Source: Serinus canaria
Taxonomy: Eukaryota; Chordata; Aves; Passeriformes; Fringillidae
DNA: 64,000 bases
Direction: 5' to 3'
NCBI RefSeq assembly: GCF_022539315.1
Contig: NC_066337.1
Coordinates: 7,222,861 to 7,286,860 of the forward strand
In this document: piece by piece, positions 63,975-64,000 of the stretch
Layout: each line of letters begins with the position of its first letter
Position numbering within the stretch: the first letter of the stretch is position 1
The notes under the pieces: model-generated
What the model saw: the letters and a program-made list of their open reading frames with translations, nothing else
Database searches by the model: none
Told to the model about the DNA's origin: nothing
Made by a program: the position numbers and the translations under genes

Positions 63975-64000
63975 GCACTCAGCAAAACTGCACTGAAGGC
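63975..64000 (+). CDS. PHLDB1: Possible start of the next PHLDB1 exon, cut by the window edge
   Basis: The pyrimidine-rich CCCTGCCCCTTGTAG makes a good acceptor. The following 26 bases are open in the expected phase (ALSKTALK). Too short to confirm. Confidence 0.3.

Noticed and set aside
1..64000. CRISPR arrays, operons, tRNA or rRNA genes
   Set aside because: Nothing with repeat-spacer structure, cloverleaf A/B-box sequence or rRNA similarity was seen. The window is spliced vertebrate DNA.

Overview
This is a gene-dense piece of a vertebrate nuclear genome. Spliced genes with consensus GT-AG introns, CpG-island promoters and AATAAA signals leave no doubt that it is eukaryotic. The gene order KMT2A-TTC36-TMEM25-IFT46-ARCN1-PHLDB1, with IFT46 alone on the minus strand, is the same as on human 11q23. 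Short introns, high GC and almost no interspersed repeats suggest a bird (an avian microchromosome); that is inference, and the species cannot be read from the sequence.

Layout. Bases 1-31.3 kb hold most of KMT2A (MLL1), entering inside its large third exon and running through 34 exons to the SET-domain stop at 27325 and a roughly 3.9 kb 3'UTR. My exon phases sum to 10,521 nt, or 3,506 codons plus stop, with no frameshift. TTC36 (3 exons) follows at 31.56-32.44 kb and TMEM25 (6 coding exons) at 33.14-34.83 kb. TMEM25 meets IFT46 tail to tail; IFT46 lies on the minus strand at 35.7-39.0 kb. IFT46 and ARCN1 share a CpG-island bidirectional promoter, with start codons about 225 bp apart. ARCN1 occupies 39.25-45.92 kb with a 3'UTR to about 47.4 kb. 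PHLDB1 begins at a CpG island directly after the ARCN1 poly(A) site. Its coding start is at 52332, and its FHA-domain, Ser/Pro-rich and coiled-coil exons run to the window edge; the PH domain lies beyond it.

The genes do not form a pathway. KMT2A is a nuclear H3K4 methyltransferase, TTC36 a TPR protein, TMEM25 an Ig-type membrane protein, IFT46 a ciliary transport (IFT-B) subunit, ARCN1 the delta-subunit of COPI, and PHLDB1 a cortical microtubule/insulin-signalling adaptor (LL5-alpha). They are linked by conserved order and very tight packing: poly(A) signals sit tens to a few hundred bases from the next promoter.

I found no new multi-gene system. The points worth a second look are a GC-AG intron next to the WDR5-binding motif of KMT2A, a 41-bp alternating purine-pyrimidine near-palindrome and a telomere-motif inverted repeat in KMT2A introns, an RFX X-box-like palindrome on the IFT46 start codon, a CpG island with a strong splice donor inside the FHA region of PHLDB1, and a possible endogenous-retrovirus LTR with a primer-binding-site-like sequence in the PHLDB1 5' region.
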